A DNA stretch of 64,000 nucleotides from Comamonas thiooxydans (GCF_000964545.1 NZ_BBVD01000008.1:62001-126000); one strand, 5' to 3'. Counted from the first letter of the stretch, positions 43,258 to 53,621 are shown. Numbers and translations: made by a program. Notes: generated by a model from the letters alone, not told the origin.

Positions 43258-44211
43258 TCAGGCGCTCAGTCCCCAGATGGCCGAGCGCATGGACAGCGCC
43301 GCATACTGGTAGGCCGTGTTGAACACGCGCGGCGCTTCGCCCTCCTGCACGGCACCTGCCGCATACAGCAGAGGCAGATAGTGGTCGTGCGTGGGATGGG
43401 CCAGACGGGCCTGCGGACCCCAGTCCAGAAAGGTGCTCAGGTCCGCCAGATTGCCGCTGTCCAGGCGCTGCTGCACTTCGGTGTCGAACTGTATCGTCCA
43501 GTCATAGGCCTGGTTGTCGCTGGCACCGCGCTGCATGGCGCGCAGGTTGTGCACGACATTGCCGCTGCCCACGATGAGCACGCCGCGGTCGCGCAGCGCG
43601 CGCAGCTGGCGACCCATCTCGAAATGCTTTTCGGGCGCCAGTCCATAGGGCATGCTCAGCTGCATGACGGGAATGCTGGCCTCGGGGAACATGGGCAGCA
43701 GCACCGACCAGGTTCCGTGGTCAAAACCCCATTTCTGGTCCACCAGCAGGGCCGATCCGTCCAGCGGCGAATGCAGCTCGGCCGCCAGCTGTCTCGCCAC
43801 CTCTGGCGCGCCGGGAGCCGGATATTGCTGGTCGAACAGCTCTTGCGGAAAGCCGCCGAAGTCATGAATCGTGCGCGGCTGGGCCATGCCGGTCAGCGCC
43901 CAGTCGGACTCGGTCAGCCAGTGGGCCGAAACGCAGAGAATCAGCTGCGGCTCAATGCCCTTGGCCGTCAGTTCCTGGCCCAGCGCCTTCCAGCTCTGGC
44001 GCCAGTGCGTGTCCTCGATCACATTCATGGGACTGCCGTGGCCCAGGAACATCACCGGCATGCGCGGCGAAGGCTTGAGCTGCTGCAACAGTTGCTCGGG
44101 CAACAGGGAAGAAGAAGTGGAGTTCATGGAAAAAGCCTTCCAGCCCCCGCCGGCGGCCAGCACGGAGGCTGCGCCCAGGGACAAAAGCGTACGTCTACGC
44201 ATCTCGGTCAA
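43258..44211 (-). CDS. YgiD/DODA-type extradiol ring-cleavage dioxygenase family protein
   Basis: A 317-residue LigB-superfamily protein. Metal ligands: FLGHGSPMN, SAHWLTES, and the late HPTHDHYLPLL; TIHDFGGFPQELFDQQYPAPG is the family core. E. coli YgiD acts on DOPA; aromatic substrates here are unknown. Odd: the N-terminus (MRRRTLLSLGAASVLAAGG) looks like a Tat or Sec signal, whereas the family is normally cytoplasmic. A downstream ATG at 44127 would give an ordinary YgiD-length protein. It is not part of the pmd cluster. Confidence 0.75.
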   Translation of the reverse strand: MTEMRRRTLLSLGAASVLAAGGGWKAFSMNSTSSSLLPEQLLQQLKPSPRMPVMFLGHGSPMNVIEDTHWRQSWKALGQELTAKGIEPQLILCVSAHWLTESDWALTGMAQPRTIHDFGGFPQELFDQQYPAPGAPEVARQLAAELHSPLDGSALLVDQKWGFDHGTWSVLLPMFPEASIPVMQLSMPYGLAPEKHFEMGRQLRALRDRGVLIVGSGNVVHNLRAMQRGASDNQAYDWTIQFDTEVQQRLDSGNLADLSTFLDWGPQARLAHPTHDHYLPLLYAAGAVQEGEAPRVFNTAYQYAALSMRSAIWGLSA

Positions 44212-44459
44212 TCGAACACGCCCCTAGGGGCATTTTTTTACAGATAGGACAAGCTTGCCACAGCGCAACAGCGCCTGAAAGCACCGCCACCGCAACAGAC
44301 TGTCCTGAAAGTGCCAGGGTCAGGGCCCGGCTTGCACTACAACGGCAGTTGCACAAGCACGACTCACGCCAAACAGGCTCAGGCAAGGGCTTCGCTTCAA
44401 GGAAACCATCCTGATGCCACCCTGGCTTGCACAAGCCCAGACAAGGAATACTCCCACTC

Positions 44460-45353
44460 ATGCCCAGCACCGCCATTCAACCCCTGCAAGGAATTCGCAT
44501 ACTGAGCCTGGCTCTGAACCTGCCCGGCCCTGCCGCACTGTGGCGCTGCGCCGGCATGGGAGCCGATTGCCGCAAGCTCGAGCCTCTGGCCTCCGGCGCA
44601 AGCCGCAGCGCCGACCCCATGGGCCTCTACTGCCCAGATGCCTACGCGCAGATGCATGACAGGGTGCAAACCCTGCAGGCCGATCTCAAGACCGCCGAAG
44701 GTCAGGCCAGTCTGCATGCGCAACTGGCGCAAACCGATGTGCTGCTGACCTCGTTCCGTCCCTCGGCCCTGAGCAAGCTGGGCCTGGGCTGGGAAGCCCT
44801 GCAGCAGCGCTACCCCGGGCTGTCGCTGGTGCGCGTGGTCGGCAGCGCGGGCGAGCTGGCCGATGTCCCCGGCCATGACCTCACCTATCAGGCCGAAGCG
44901 GGCCTCGTGCACAGCACCGCCCTGCCCCCCAGCCTGTTTGCCGATATGGCGGGGGCGCTGATGGCCAGCGAAGCCGTGCTCCAGGCCGTGCTGGTCAGCA
45001 GCCGCAGCGGGCGCGGCATACTGCGCGAGGTCGGACTGGCCCAGGCCGCGCAATGGCTGGCCCTGCCCTGGCACTGGGGCCTGACCCAGCCCGCAGGCGA
45101 TGTCGGCGGCGCCCATGCGGGCTACCGCATCTATCCCTGTGCCGACGGCATCGTGGCCGTGGCCGCGCTGGAGCCTCACTTTGCCCAGCGCCTGTGTGAA
45201 GCGGCAGACCTGCTGTTCAGCAACCCAACCGATATGCGCAAGCCCGAGATCCATCAGGGCGTGGCCCGGTTTCTGGCCGCACGCAGCTGCGCGCAACTGA
45301 TGCAGCTGGCACAGGAGAAGGATATTCCCCTGCACGCCCTGCCCCAAACCTGA
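44460..45353 (+). CDS. CaiB/BaiF-type CoA-transferase family protein (short)
   Basis: A 297-residue family III CoA-transferase/AMACR-like protein. N-terminal LQGIRILSLALNLPGPAALWR and the GHDLTYQAEAGLV stretch, where the Asp is the catalytic residue of the family, are visible, and LLTSFRPSALSKLGLGWEAL is the usual segment before it. Full-length relatives have about 360-400 residues, so this one is short at the C-terminus. It may be an AMACR-type racemase or a degenerate transferase. The gene stands alone between oppositely oriented neighbours. Confidence 0.7.
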   Translation: MPSTAIQPLQGIRILSLALNLPGPAALWRCAGMGADCRKLEPLASGASRSADPMGLYCPDAYAQMHDRVQTLQADLKTAEGQASLHAQLAQTDVLLTSFRPSALSKLGLGWEALQQRYPGLSLVRVVGSAGELADVPGHDLTYQAEAGLVHSTALPPSLFADMAGALMASEAVLQAVLVSSRSGRGILREVGLAQAAQWLALPWHWGLTQPAGDVGGAHAGYRIYPCADGIVAVAALEPHFAQRLCEAADLLFSNPTDMRKPEIHQGVARFLAARSCAQLMQLAQEKDIPLHALPQT

Positions 45354-45527
45354 AGCAAACCAGAACCTGTTTACGCTCCCCCTCCGCGCCAGGGCCTTCG
45401 CGGAATGGGATGCTAGGGGGCGGCCCCCCGCGCGCGATACCGCAGCAATAGTGGTGCTATTGCGAGGATTTGCGCGACCGGCGAGGCAACGCCGCAGACG
45501 GCCCCTGACCGGGCGTCCGCAAAGGCA

Positions 45528-46550
45528 CTAGCCTGGGCGTTTTTCAAACGCGTATTTCTCGGTATCGACCTCGCCCTGGCCTTGCAGCGCATAGCGGTCG
45601 CCGGCAATGGCTTCGGGCTTGAAGATGTCATCGAGCTCGGCCAGCAGCTCGGCGTCGAGCTTTACGCTGCCGCCGCGAATGTCTTCGTGCAGATGCTCCA
45701 CGCTGGTGGTGCCGGGCAAGGCAATCACATGCTCGCCCTGGTGCAGCACCCAGGCGATGGCCAGCTCGGCCAGCGTGCAGCCAGCCTTTTCCGCCACGGC
45801 CTGCATGGGCGCGAGCAGGCGCAGATTCTGCGCATAGGCCTCGCCGGCAAAGCGCGGCATGGTGGCGCGGATATCGCCCTTGACCAGGTTGTCCACCTGC
45901 TGCAGCTTGCCGCTGAAGAAGGCGCGGCCCATGGGACTGAAAGCCACATAGGCAATGCCCAGCTCCTTGCAGGCGGCGAGCGTGCCCAGCTCCGCATTGC
46001 GCGACCACAGCGAATATTCGCTTTGCAGTGCGGCAATCGGGTGCTCCTTGTGCGCGCGGCGCAGCGCATCGACGCCCACTTCCGACAGACCCAGAGCGCG
46101 AACCTTGCCCTCTTCCTTCAGGCGTGCCATCTCGCCCACCGACTCCTCGATGGGCACGTTCCTGTCCCAGCGATGCAGATAGTAGAGATCGATCACATCA
46201 GTGCCCAGGCGCTTGAGGCTGTCTTCGCAGTTCTGGCGCAGGGTTTTGGGACGACCGTCGATGACGCGGCGCATCACGCCGTCTTCGCCGCGCACGCCCG
46301 CCATGCCGCATTTGCTGGCCAGGGTGATGTGGTTGCGATGGGGCTTGAGCACGGGTCCGATCAGCGATTCGCTGGCGCCAAAGCCATAGAGCGCGGCAGT
46401 GTCGAACAGCGTGACGCCCGCGTCCAGTGCCGCATGCAGCACGGCGTGCGACTGCTCGGTAGAGACGGGGTTGCCGTAGGCATGGCAGAAATTCATGCAG
46501 CCCAGCGCGACATTGGCGACGCTGAATGGGCCTAGTGGTCGGTTTTGCAC
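45528..46550 (-). CDS. aldo/keto reductase
   Basis: A 340-residue AKR. NADPH-dependent TIM barrel with LFDTAALYGFGASESLIG (catalytic Asp/Tyr), ASKCGMAG (Lys), DVIDLYYLHRWD (His) and LQSEYSLWSRNAE. Resembles the AKR13 group (YakC-like). It is next to the pmd operon but separated by the pmd terminator and read by its own promoter, so no link to protocatechuate is implied. Confidence 0.88.
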   Translation of the reverse strand: MQNRPLGPFSVANVALGCMNFCHAYGNPVSTEQSHAVLHAALDAGVTLFDTAALYGFGASESLIGPVLKPHRNHITLASKCGMAGVRGEDGVMRRVIDGRPKTLRQNCEDSLKRLGTDVIDLYYLHRWDRNVPIEESVGEMARLKEEGKVRALGLSEVGVDALRRAHKEHPIAALQSEYSLWSRNAELGTLAACKELGIAYVAFSPMGRAFFSGKLQQVDNLVKGDIRATMPRFAGEAYAQNLRLLAPMQAVAEKAGCTLAELAIAWVLHQGEHVIALPGTTSVEHLHEDIRGGSVKLDAELLAELDDIFKPEAIAGDRYALQGQGEVDTEKYAFEKRPG

Positions 46551-46645
46551 GGATGCTCCTTGAGGATGGCAAAGTTAAGTCATTTATAGCCTATAGCCCA
46601 TATGAACAGAGCGTTTAAAGCTATAAATTTCAAAGCAAAAACAGC

Positions 46646-46671
46646 AAAGGCCGGAGCATGCCCCGGCCTTT
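46646..46671 (-). terminator. intrinsic terminator of the pmd operon
   Basis: AAAGGCCGG / CCGGCCTTT stem with 8-base loop; read on the minus strand it is followed by TGCTGTTTTTG. 26 bases after the pmdC stop. Confidence 0.8.
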
Positions 46672-46696
46672 GTCTGTCTCAATCGATCACCGGGAC

Positions 46697-47656
46697 TTAT
46701 TCGGCGTTGAGTTGCTGCTCCAGATCGTGCAAGACCTTGTAGCAGTTGAACACCTGCTGCACGCTGGAGTTGGGCTCGCGGCCTTCGCGGATGGCGGCGA
46801 AGAATTCGCGATCCTGCAGCTCGATGCCGTTCATGGACACATCGACCTGGGACACGTCGATCTTCTCGTCCTTGCCGTTGAACAGATCGTCGTAGCGGGC
46901 CAGATAGGTGCCGGTGTCGCCGATGTAGCGGAAGAAGGTGCCCAGAGGGCCGTCATTGTTGAACGACAGGCTCAGCGTGCAGATCGCGCCGTTGGCGGCC
47001 TTGAGCTGGATGCTCATGTCCATGGCGATGCCCAGATCCTTGTGGATCGGGCCTTGCACGGCGTTGGCCTTGACGATGGGGCTGCCGGCCTGGTAGGCGA
47101 ACAGGTCCACGGTGTGGGCGGCATGGTGCCACAGCAGGTGGTCGGTCCAGCTGCGAGCCTGGCCCAGCGCGTTCATATTGGTGCGGCGGAAGAAGTAGGT
47201 TTGCACATCCATCTGCTGGATGTTGAACTCGCCGGCTGCTATCTTCTTGTGCACCCACTGGTGGCTGGGATTGAAGCGGCGGGTGTGACCCACCATGGCC
47301 ACCAGACCGGTCTGCTTTTGCAGCTCGGCCACTTCCTGGGCGTCCTTCAGGGCATCGGCCAGAGGAATCTCGACCTGCACATGCTTGCCGGCCTTCATGC
47401 AGGCAATGGCCTGTTCGGCGTGCATCTGCGTGGGCGTGCACAGGATCACGGCATCGACTTCGGGCAGCGCCAGGCTTTCGGCCAGATCGGTTGCCACATG
47501 CTTGATGCCGTACTTGTCGGCCACTTCCTTGGTCTGGTCAAAACGGCGACCGACCAGGGAGACGACTTCCACGCCGTCGATGTTCTTGATGCCGTCCAGG
47601 TGCTTGATGCCGAAGGCACCTGCGCCAGCCAGCGCTACTTTGATGTTCTTGCTCAT
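46697..47656 (-). CDS. pmdC: 4-carboxy-2-hydroxymuconate-6-semialdehyde dehydrogenase
   Basis: A 319-residue GFO/IDH/MocA-type NADP enzyme homologous to LigC. N-terminal Rossmann VALAGAGAFGIKHLDGI, then EIPLADALKDAQE and VGHTRRFNPSH, which are typical of LigC. It oxidises the ring-cleavage product CHMS (as its hemiacetal) to 2-pyrone-4,6-dicarboxylate (PDC). Last gene of the operon; separated from pmdB by 88 bases with a GC-rich palindromic element. Confidence 0.93.
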   Translation of the reverse strand: MSKNIKVALAGAGAFGIKHLDGIKNIDGVEVVSLVGRRFDQTKEVADKYGIKHVATDLAESLALPEVDAVILCTPTQMHAEQAIACMKAGKHVQVEIPLADALKDAQEVAELQKQTGLVAMVGHTRRFNPSHQWVHKKIAAGEFNIQQMDVQTYFFRRTNMNALGQARSWTDHLLWHHAAHTVDLFAYQAGSPIVKANAVQGPIHKDLGIAMDMSIQLKAANGAICTLSLSFNNDGPLGTFFRYIGDTGTYLARYDDLFNGKDEKIDVSQVDVSMNGIELQDREFFAAIREGREPNSSVQQVFNCYKVLHDLEQQLNAE

Positions 47657-47671
47657 GATTGGGATCTCCGT

Positions 47672-47716
47672 AGAGCCGCCTCAAGGAGGCGAAGCCCCCC
47701 ACAGGGGGCAGTGAAT
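47672..47716 (-). repeat. GC-rich palindromic element, variant of intergenic repeats
   Basis: Minus strand TCACTGCCCCCTGTGGGGGG followed by CTTCGCCTCCTTGAGGCGGCT: two hairpins (CCCCC/GGGGG and GCCTC/GAGGC) between pmdB and pmdC. Different block order from family A. Confidence 0.6.
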
Positions 47717-47744
47717 ACGCGAAGCAGCGAACGTGGTGAAACGT

Positions 47745-48617
<873 letters not shown>

Positions 48618-49076
48618 TTAGTTGCCTTCCTTGTTCTGGTTGCCTGCGCTGCGAGCACTTCCTTGTGGCTGGCGATGCGCCTGCGCATCACCGTCCTCGC
48701 CCACATAGCGATTGCCATCGGCAGAGCGGCCGCCGCCCATCATCATGGCGCGGTACTCTTCTTCGGTCATGCCGGTCATGGAGCCCGCCATCTGCTGGAA
48801 GCTCTTGCCGTCGGTGGCGCCGATCTTGGCCAGGAAGTAGATATTGCCGCCGGTGCGCATGCACCAGTTCAGATCGCGCGCCAGCACGGCCTGCTTCTGC
48901 TCCTCGGTCATCGCCCACTCGTCCAGATAGGCACGCTCGTTGGCGCGGAAGCGCTCGCGGTTCTCGGCCTTCATCAGGCTCATGCAGAACTGGTTGAGCC
49001 AGTAGCCCTTGCGGGACTGCTCGGCATCGAAAATGATGGTGCCGGGCACGTCCAGATACGGTTTTTCCAAAGCCAT
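48618..49076 (-). CDS. pmdA: protocatechuate 4,5-dioxygenase alpha subunit
   Basis: A 152-residue LigA-like small subunit that covers the active site of PmdB. Helical core with QFCMSLMKAENRERFRANE, EEQKQAVLARDLNWCMRTGG and NIYFLAKIGATDGKSFQQMA; the C-terminal tail is polar and probably disordered. ATG at 49076 follows GAGGAG; an in-frame ATG at 49115 would precede that ribosome site and is rejected. Confidence 0.93.
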   Translation of the reverse strand: MALEKPYLDVPGTIIFDAEQSRKGYWLNQFCMSLMKAENRERFRANERAYLDEWAMTEEQKQAVLARDLNWCMRTGGNIYFLAKIGATDGKSFQQMAGSMTGMTEEEYRAMMMGGGRSADGNRYVGEDGDAQAHRQPQGSARSAGNQNKEGN

Positions 49077-49157
49077 AAATTCTCCTCGTTGCGGATGACG
49101 CAGCCCATGCGACAAGGCTGCGGCCTGTTTCCGGGTGTATGTGTCGCCGGAACTCCG

Positions 49158-50075
49158 TCAGACCTCTTCGGGCCAGTACAGACGCATGGGGTTGTCCACC
49201 AGCAGCTTTTGCTGCAGCTGCGCGGTAGGAGCGATATGGGGAATGAAGTCCACCAGCAGGCCATCGTCGGGCATGTGGTCCTTCAGGTTGGGGTGCGGCC
49301 AGTCCGTGCCCCAGAGCACGCGCTCGGGGAACTCCTCGACCACGCGACGCGCGAAAGGCACCACGTCCTGGTAGGCGTTCTGCTCACCATTCAGCGCCTT
49401 GGGGCCGGAGACGGACAGGCGCTCGGGGCAGGAAACCTTGCTCCAGACATTCTTGTGCTCGCGCATGAACTTCAGGAACAGCGCGAACTCCTCGCTGTCC
49501 ACGCCCTTGGTCACGTCGGGGCGGCCCATGTGGTCAACCACCACGGTGGTGGGCAGCGCAGTGAAGAAGTCCCACAGCTCGGGCAGATCCACGGCTTCGA
49601 AATAGATCACCACATGCCAGCCCAGCTTGGCGATGCGGCCAGCGATCTCCATCAGCTCGTCCTTGGGCGTGAAGTCCACCAGGCGCTTGACGAAGTTGAA
49701 GCGCACGCCGCGCACGCCGGCGTCGTGCAGCTCCTGCAGTTCGGCATCGCTGATGGAGCGCTTGACCGTGGCCACGCCGCGGGCCTTGCCGCCCGAGGAC
49801 TTGCAGGCATCGACCATGGCGCGGTTGTCCGCACCGTGGCAGGTGGCCTGCACCACCACATTGCGTGCAAAACCCAGGTGGTCGCGCAGCGCATACAGCT
49901 GGGCCTTGCTGGCATCGCAGGGCGTGTACTTGCGCTCGGGGGCGAAGGGGAACTCGTTGCCGGGACCGAACACATGGCAGTGCGCATCCACAGCGCCGGC
50001 AGGCAGCTTGAACTGGGGCTTGCTGGGGTTGGCATACCAGTCCAGCCAACCGGGGGTTTTTTCAAAGGCGCTCAT
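49158..50075 (-). CDS. pmdD: 2-pyrone-4,6-dicarboxylate hydrolase
   Basis: A 305-residue amidohydrolase homologous to LigI. N-terminal metal site VDAHCHVFGPG, QATCHGADNRAMVD, VVVDHMGRPD, and late LWGTDWPHPNL with the catalytic Asp. Opens the PDC lactone to 4-oxalomesaconate. ATG at 50075 has GAGGAG upstream; an extension to 50150 is not supported. It follows pmdF after about 170 bases containing a family A repeat. Confidence 0.93.
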   Translation of the reverse strand: MSAFEKTPGWLDWYANPSKPQFKLPAGAVDAHCHVFGPGNEFPFAPERKYTPCDASKAQLYALRDHLGFARNVVVQATCHGADNRAMVDACKSSGGKARGVATVKRSISDAELQELHDAGVRGVRFNFVKRLVDFTPKDELMEIAGRIAKLGWHVVIYFEAVDLPELWDFFTALPTTVVVDHMGRPDVTKGVDSEEFALFLKFMREHKNVWSKVSCPERLSVSGPKALNGEQNAYQDVVPFARRVVEEFPERVLWGTDWPHPNLKDHMPDDGLLVDFIPHIAPTAQLQQKLLVDNPMRLYWPEEV

Positions 50076-50150
50076 CTGTTTGCTCCTCAATTGTTGATTG
50101 CACCGTGCGCTGCGCACTTCCCACCATCCATGAAACTGGCGCTGCCACAT

Positions 50151-50246
50151 CTCAGAGACACCGAGGAAGGGCCGCCCCGCACCGAGGGTGTCGTCCCCTT
50201 CCCGCGCAGCGAGAGAGGGGGAAGCGGCGCAGCCGCTCAGGGGGTG
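50151..50246 (-). repeat. intergenic palindromic repeat, family A, copy 4
   Basis: Starts directly at the pmdF stop (minus: TTAACACCCCCTGAGCGGC) and runs about 95 bases through GCGGCTGCGCCGC, CCCCCTCTCTC and GAGAGAG-type arms to GGTGTCTCTGAG. Interrupts the pmd operon between pmdF and pmdD. Confidence 0.8.
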
Positions 50247-50930
50247 TTAATCCACATAGCGCAAGCCGGCCTTTTCCAGGGGCTCGCGCATCTTGTACAT
50301 ATCCAGGCCCAGGACACCCGAGGCCAGCTTGGCGCGCTTTTCGCCTTCGAAGCTTTCGCGCTTCTGGGCAGCGGCCAGCACTTCCACGGCACGCGCGGCG
50401 GGCACGCAGACCACGCCGTCGTCGTCGGCCACGATCACGTCACCGGGCGTGACCAGCATGCCGGCGCAGACGATGGGGATGTTGACCGAGCCCAGGGTGG
50501 CCTTGATCGTGCCCTTGGAAGAGATGGCCTTGCTCCAGACCGGGAAGTCCATCTCCTGCAGCGTCTTCACGTCGCGCACGCCGGCATCGATGATCAGAGC
50601 GCGTGCGCCGCGCGCCTGAAAGCTGGTGGCCAGCAGGTCGCCGAAGTAGCCGTCGGAGCACTCGGCGGTGACGGCAGCAACCACGATGTCGCCGGGCTGA
50701 ATCTGCTCGGCAGCCACATGCATCATCCAGTTGTCGCCGGGCTGCAGCAGCACCGTGACGGCCGTACCCGAGACCTGCTTGCCGGCATAGATGGGGCGCA
50801 TATAGGGCTTGAGCAGACCGACGCGGCCCATGGCCTCGTGCACGGTGGCGGAGCCCAGGGCGGCCAGGCCGTCAGCAGCAGCGCGGTCGGCGCGCTGGAT
50901 ATTGCGGTAGACAACTCCCAGTTCGTACAT
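50247..50930 (-). CDS. pmdF: 4-carboxy-4-hydroxy-2-oxoadipate aldolase
   Basis: A 227-residue class II pyruvate aldolase of the RraA-like fold (LigK/ProA type). Motifs: [55 protein letters not shown], and [12 protein letters not shown]. Splits CHA to pyruvate and oxaloacetate, the end of the pathway, and may decarboxylate oxaloacetate. ATG at 50930 follows GAGG; an in-frame start 12 codons earlier is less likely. Confidence 0.92.
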   Translation of the reverse strand: MYELGVVYRNIQRADRAAADGLAALGSATVHEAMGRVGLLKPYMRPIYAGKQVSGTAVTVLLQPGDNWMMHVAAEQIQPGDIVVAAVTAECSDGYFGDLLATSFQARGARALIIDAGVRDVKTLQEMDFPVWSKAISSKGTIKATLGSVNIPIVCAGMLVTPGDVIVADDDGVVCVPAARAVEVLAAAQKRESFEGEKRAKLASGVLGLDMYKMREPLEKAGLRYVD

Positions 50931-50965
50931 GGAAATACCTCTTTGCTTTGACGTTATTGAATCCA

Positions 50966-51058
50966 AAAAGTGAGCTGTTAGCGCTTGTCATTCATCAAAT
51001 TTGAATAGTTTTCTTATTGAAAACCTTTCAGACCGTACGCTAGCAGCTCTCTTTTTTG
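50966..51058. repeat. family B-like AT-rich palindromic element
   Basis: AGCTGTTAGCGCTTGTC at the left and GCTAGCAGCTCTC at the right enclose an AT-rich centre (CATCAAATTTGAATAG). Lies between pmdE and pmdF, where coding gaps elsewhere in the operon are shorter. Confidence 0.5.
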
Positions 51059-51063
51059 AGAAG

Positions 51064-52092
51064 TTACAGACCCTTGGCCTTGAGCGCCTTGTCCAGGCGC
51101 GTGAACACGCGGCGGGCATTGCCTTCGTAAACGGCGTGCTTTTCATCGGCCGTCAGGTTCTGCGTGGCTTCGATGTAGCGCTTGGTGTCGTCGTAGTAGT
51201 GACCGGTCTGCGGATCGATGCCGCGCACGGCACCGATCATTTCGCTGGCGAACAGGATGTTCTTGGTCGGAATCACTTCCGTCAGCAGGTTGATGCCCGG
51301 CTGGTGGTAGACGCAGGTGTCGAAGTAGATGTTGTTCAGCAGATGCTCTTCCAGCAGCGGCTTCTTCATCTCCTGCGCCAGACCGCGGAAACGGCCCCAG
51401 TGGTAAGGCACGGCGCCACCGCCATGGGGGATCAGGAACTTCAGGGTCGGGAAGTCCTTGAACAGATCCGAAGTCAGGCACTGCATGAAGGCCGTGGTGT
51501 CGGCATTCAGATAGTGGCTGCCCGTGGTGTGAAAGCATGAATTGCAGCTGGTGGATACGTGGATCATCGCGGGGATGTCGTACTCCACCATCTTTTCGTA
51601 GATGGGGTACCAGCTCTTGTCGGACAGCGGGGGCGAAGTCCAGTGGCCACCCGAGGGATCGGGGTTCAGGTTCAGGCCCACGTTGCCGTATTGCTCCACG
51701 CACTTGACCAGCTCGGGAATGCAGGTTGCAGGGTCCACGCCGGGCGACTGGGGCAGCATGGCGGCGGGAATGAAGTGATCGGGGAACAGCTCGCTGACGC
51801 GGAAGCACAGCTCGTTGCAGATGGCGGCCCAGGTGCTGGAGGTCTGGAAGTCACCGATGTGGTGCGCCATGAACGAGGCACGGGGGCTGAAGATGGTCAG
51901 ATCGGAACCACGCTCCTTCATCAGGCGCAGCTGATTGGTTTCGATGGTCTCGCGGATTTCATCGTCGCTGATCTTCAGATCGGCCACCGACGGGGTCTTG
52001 CTCGGGTCCTTGAGGCCGGCGATCTGCAGATCGCGCCATGCGCCCAGAGCCGCAGGCGCCGTGGTGTAGTGACCGTGTACGTCAATGATCAT
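51064..52092 (-). CDS. pmdE: 4-oxalomesaconate hydratase
   Basis: A 342-residue amidohydrolase-2 family protein, LigJ-like. N-terminal MIIDVHGHYTTAPAAL holds the metal His pair; MIHVSTSC, FLIPHGGGAVPYHWGRF and ILFASEMIGAVRGIDPQTG are the usual later motifs. Hydrates OMA to 4-carboxy-4-hydroxy-2-oxoadipate. ATG at 52092 has GGAG seven bases upstream; a TTG two codons earlier is possible. Confidence 0.93.
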   Translation of the reverse strand: MIIDVHGHYTTAPAALGAWRDLQIAGLKDPSKTPSVADLKISDDEIRETIETNQLRLMKERGSDLTIFSPRASFMAHHIGDFQTSSTWAAICNELCFRVSELFPDHFIPAAMLPQSPGVDPATCIPELVKCVEQYGNVGLNLNPDPSGGHWTSPPLSDKSWYPIYEKMVEYDIPAMIHVSTSCNSCFHTTGSHYLNADTTAFMQCLTSDLFKDFPTLKFLIPHGGGAVPYHWGRFRGLAQEMKKPLLEEHLLNNIYFDTCVYHQPGINLLTEVIPTKNILFASEMIGAVRGIDPQTGHYYDDTKRYIEATQNLTADEKHAVYEGNARRVFTRLDKALKAKGL

Positions 52093-52131
52093 CTTCAAGC
52101 TCCGTTAAAAATAATTCGTCAATCAAAAAGT

Positions 52132-53529
52132 TCAGTGCGCGCCGCCCAGGCCCAGCATGGAGGTGCGCGGTGCGCCGCCGGCATAGCGGTTCTTGACCAG
52201 CAGCGCCAGCGCGGCGATGACACCGGGAATGGCAACCACCATGAAGACCTGCGGCAGCTCCAGGTGACGGCGCGACAGCTCGGCCACCAGGAAAGAGCCT
52301 GCAATGCCGCCAAAGCGGCCTATGCCCAGCATCCAGGACACGCCACTGGCGCGGCATTCCGTGGGGTAGTACTCGGCAGCCAGCGCCTGCATGGACGACT
52401 GTGCCGCATTCATCAGCAAACCGGCAATGAATACCGAAGCCACCAGCATGCCCACGCCGCCGCCGAGCACCTGGCCGATGAAGGCCACGCCCAGGCTGGT
52501 CAGGAAGTAGCCCGTCGCGATGATCAGATTGGCATTCCAGCGGTCCATCAGCAAACCGACGAAGATCGCGCCCACGCCGCCGAGCTGGAACAACGCGGCA
52601 ATCACGGCCGCCTGGCTGGCGGGTACGCCTGCTTCCTTGAACAGCACAGGCATCCAGTTGACCAGGCCATAGACGATCACCAGGCCCATGAAATACGTCA
52701 CCCACAGGGCCAGCGTGCCGACCAGATATTTCTGCGAGAACACCAGACGCAGGCCCTGAGGACCTTGCTGTGCCTGGGCAGCCGCCTCGCCGCCGTCGTT
52801 CAGCACAAAACGCGCTGCATTGCGGGTGCCGGCGGCGATGCGCACCATCACCTTGCGCACGCGGTCGGCCGAGTAGTTCTTGAGCACCATGAAACGCACC
52901 GACTCGGGCAGCATCACGATCATCAGCACGGCCAGGATCAGGGGCACCACGCCGCCCACGATCAGCAGGCTGCGCCAGCCGAAATGCGGAATCATCCAGG
53001 CCGCGATAAAGCCGCCGAAGGCCGAGCCGATGGGGAAGCCGCAGAACATGCAGTTGGTGATGAAGGAACGCTTGCTGTCAGGGCAGTATTCGTTCATCAG
53101 CGTGATGGCGTTGGGCATGGCCGCGCCAAGACCCAGGCCGGTGATGAAGCGCCAGATGGTCAGGCCTTGCAGATCGTGCACCAGACCGGAAGCAATCGAT
53201 GCACCGCCCATCACCACCGAAGCGATGATCAGCACGGTCTTGCGGCCCACGCGGTCCGCCAGCGGGCCCGCGCCCAGCGCGCCGAACGCCAGGCCGAACA
53301 GGGCCGCGCTCAGCACCGGGCCCAGATGGGACTTGTCGATGCCCCATTCGCCGAGCAGCGAAGGAGCGATGAAGCCGATGGCGGCGGTATCAAAACCGTC
53401 GAGCAGAACAATCAAAAAACAGAGGAAGAAAATCCCCCACTGGAAGCGTGAAAACGGGCTCTCGTTGAGCACGGTCTGCACGTTGACGACCGCCGGGCCG
53501 GTGCTCTGTTTGCTAGTTTGCGAAGTCAT
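52132..53529 (-). CDS. pmdK: MFS aromatic acid/H+ symporter (protocatechuate uptake)
   Basis: A 465-residue, 12-helix transporter of the AAHS family (PcaK-like). DGFDTAAIGFIAPSL in helix 1, GPLADRVGRKTVLI and FITGLGLGAAMPNAI, and GLLMDRWN in the central motif. Imports protocatechuate with protons. Second gene of the operon; pmdE follows after 39 bases. The gap to pmdU is 161 bases and holds a short hairpin (53622-53643). Confidence 0.88.
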   Translation of the reverse strand: MTSQTSKQSTGPAVVNVQTVLNESPFSRFQWGIFFLCFLIVLLDGFDTAAIGFIAPSLLGEWGIDKSHLGPVLSAALFGLAFGALGAGPLADRVGRKTVLIIASVVMGGASIASGLVHDLQGLTIWRFITGLGLGAAMPNAITLMNEYCPDSKRSFITNCMFCGFPIGSAFGGFIAAWMIPHFGWRSLLIVGGVVPLILAVLMIVMLPESVRFMVLKNYSADRVRKVMVRIAAGTRNAARFVLNDGGEAAAQAQQGPQGLRLVFSQKYLVGTLALWVTYFMGLVIVYGLVNWMPVLFKEAGVPASQAAVIAALFQLGGVGAIFVGLLMDRWNANLIIATGYFLTSLGVAFIGQVLGGGVGMLVASVFIAGLLMNAAQSSMQALAAEYYPTECRASGVSWMLGIGRFGGIAGSFLVAELSRRHLELPQVFMVVAIPGVIAALALLVKNRYAGGAPRTSMLGLGGAH

Positions 53530-53621
53530 ATTTGGAATCTCAGTTGCCTCTCTTTGTCGCCTCTATCTCCTGTCTCGCGGCTGGCGCCAAAGCCTCAAAG
53601 GCATCTGGTACGTCCGTCACG

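Noticed and set aside
45528..46550. Aldo/keto reductase as part of the protocatechuate operon
   Set aside because: A strong terminator lies after pmdC and the pathway is complete without it.
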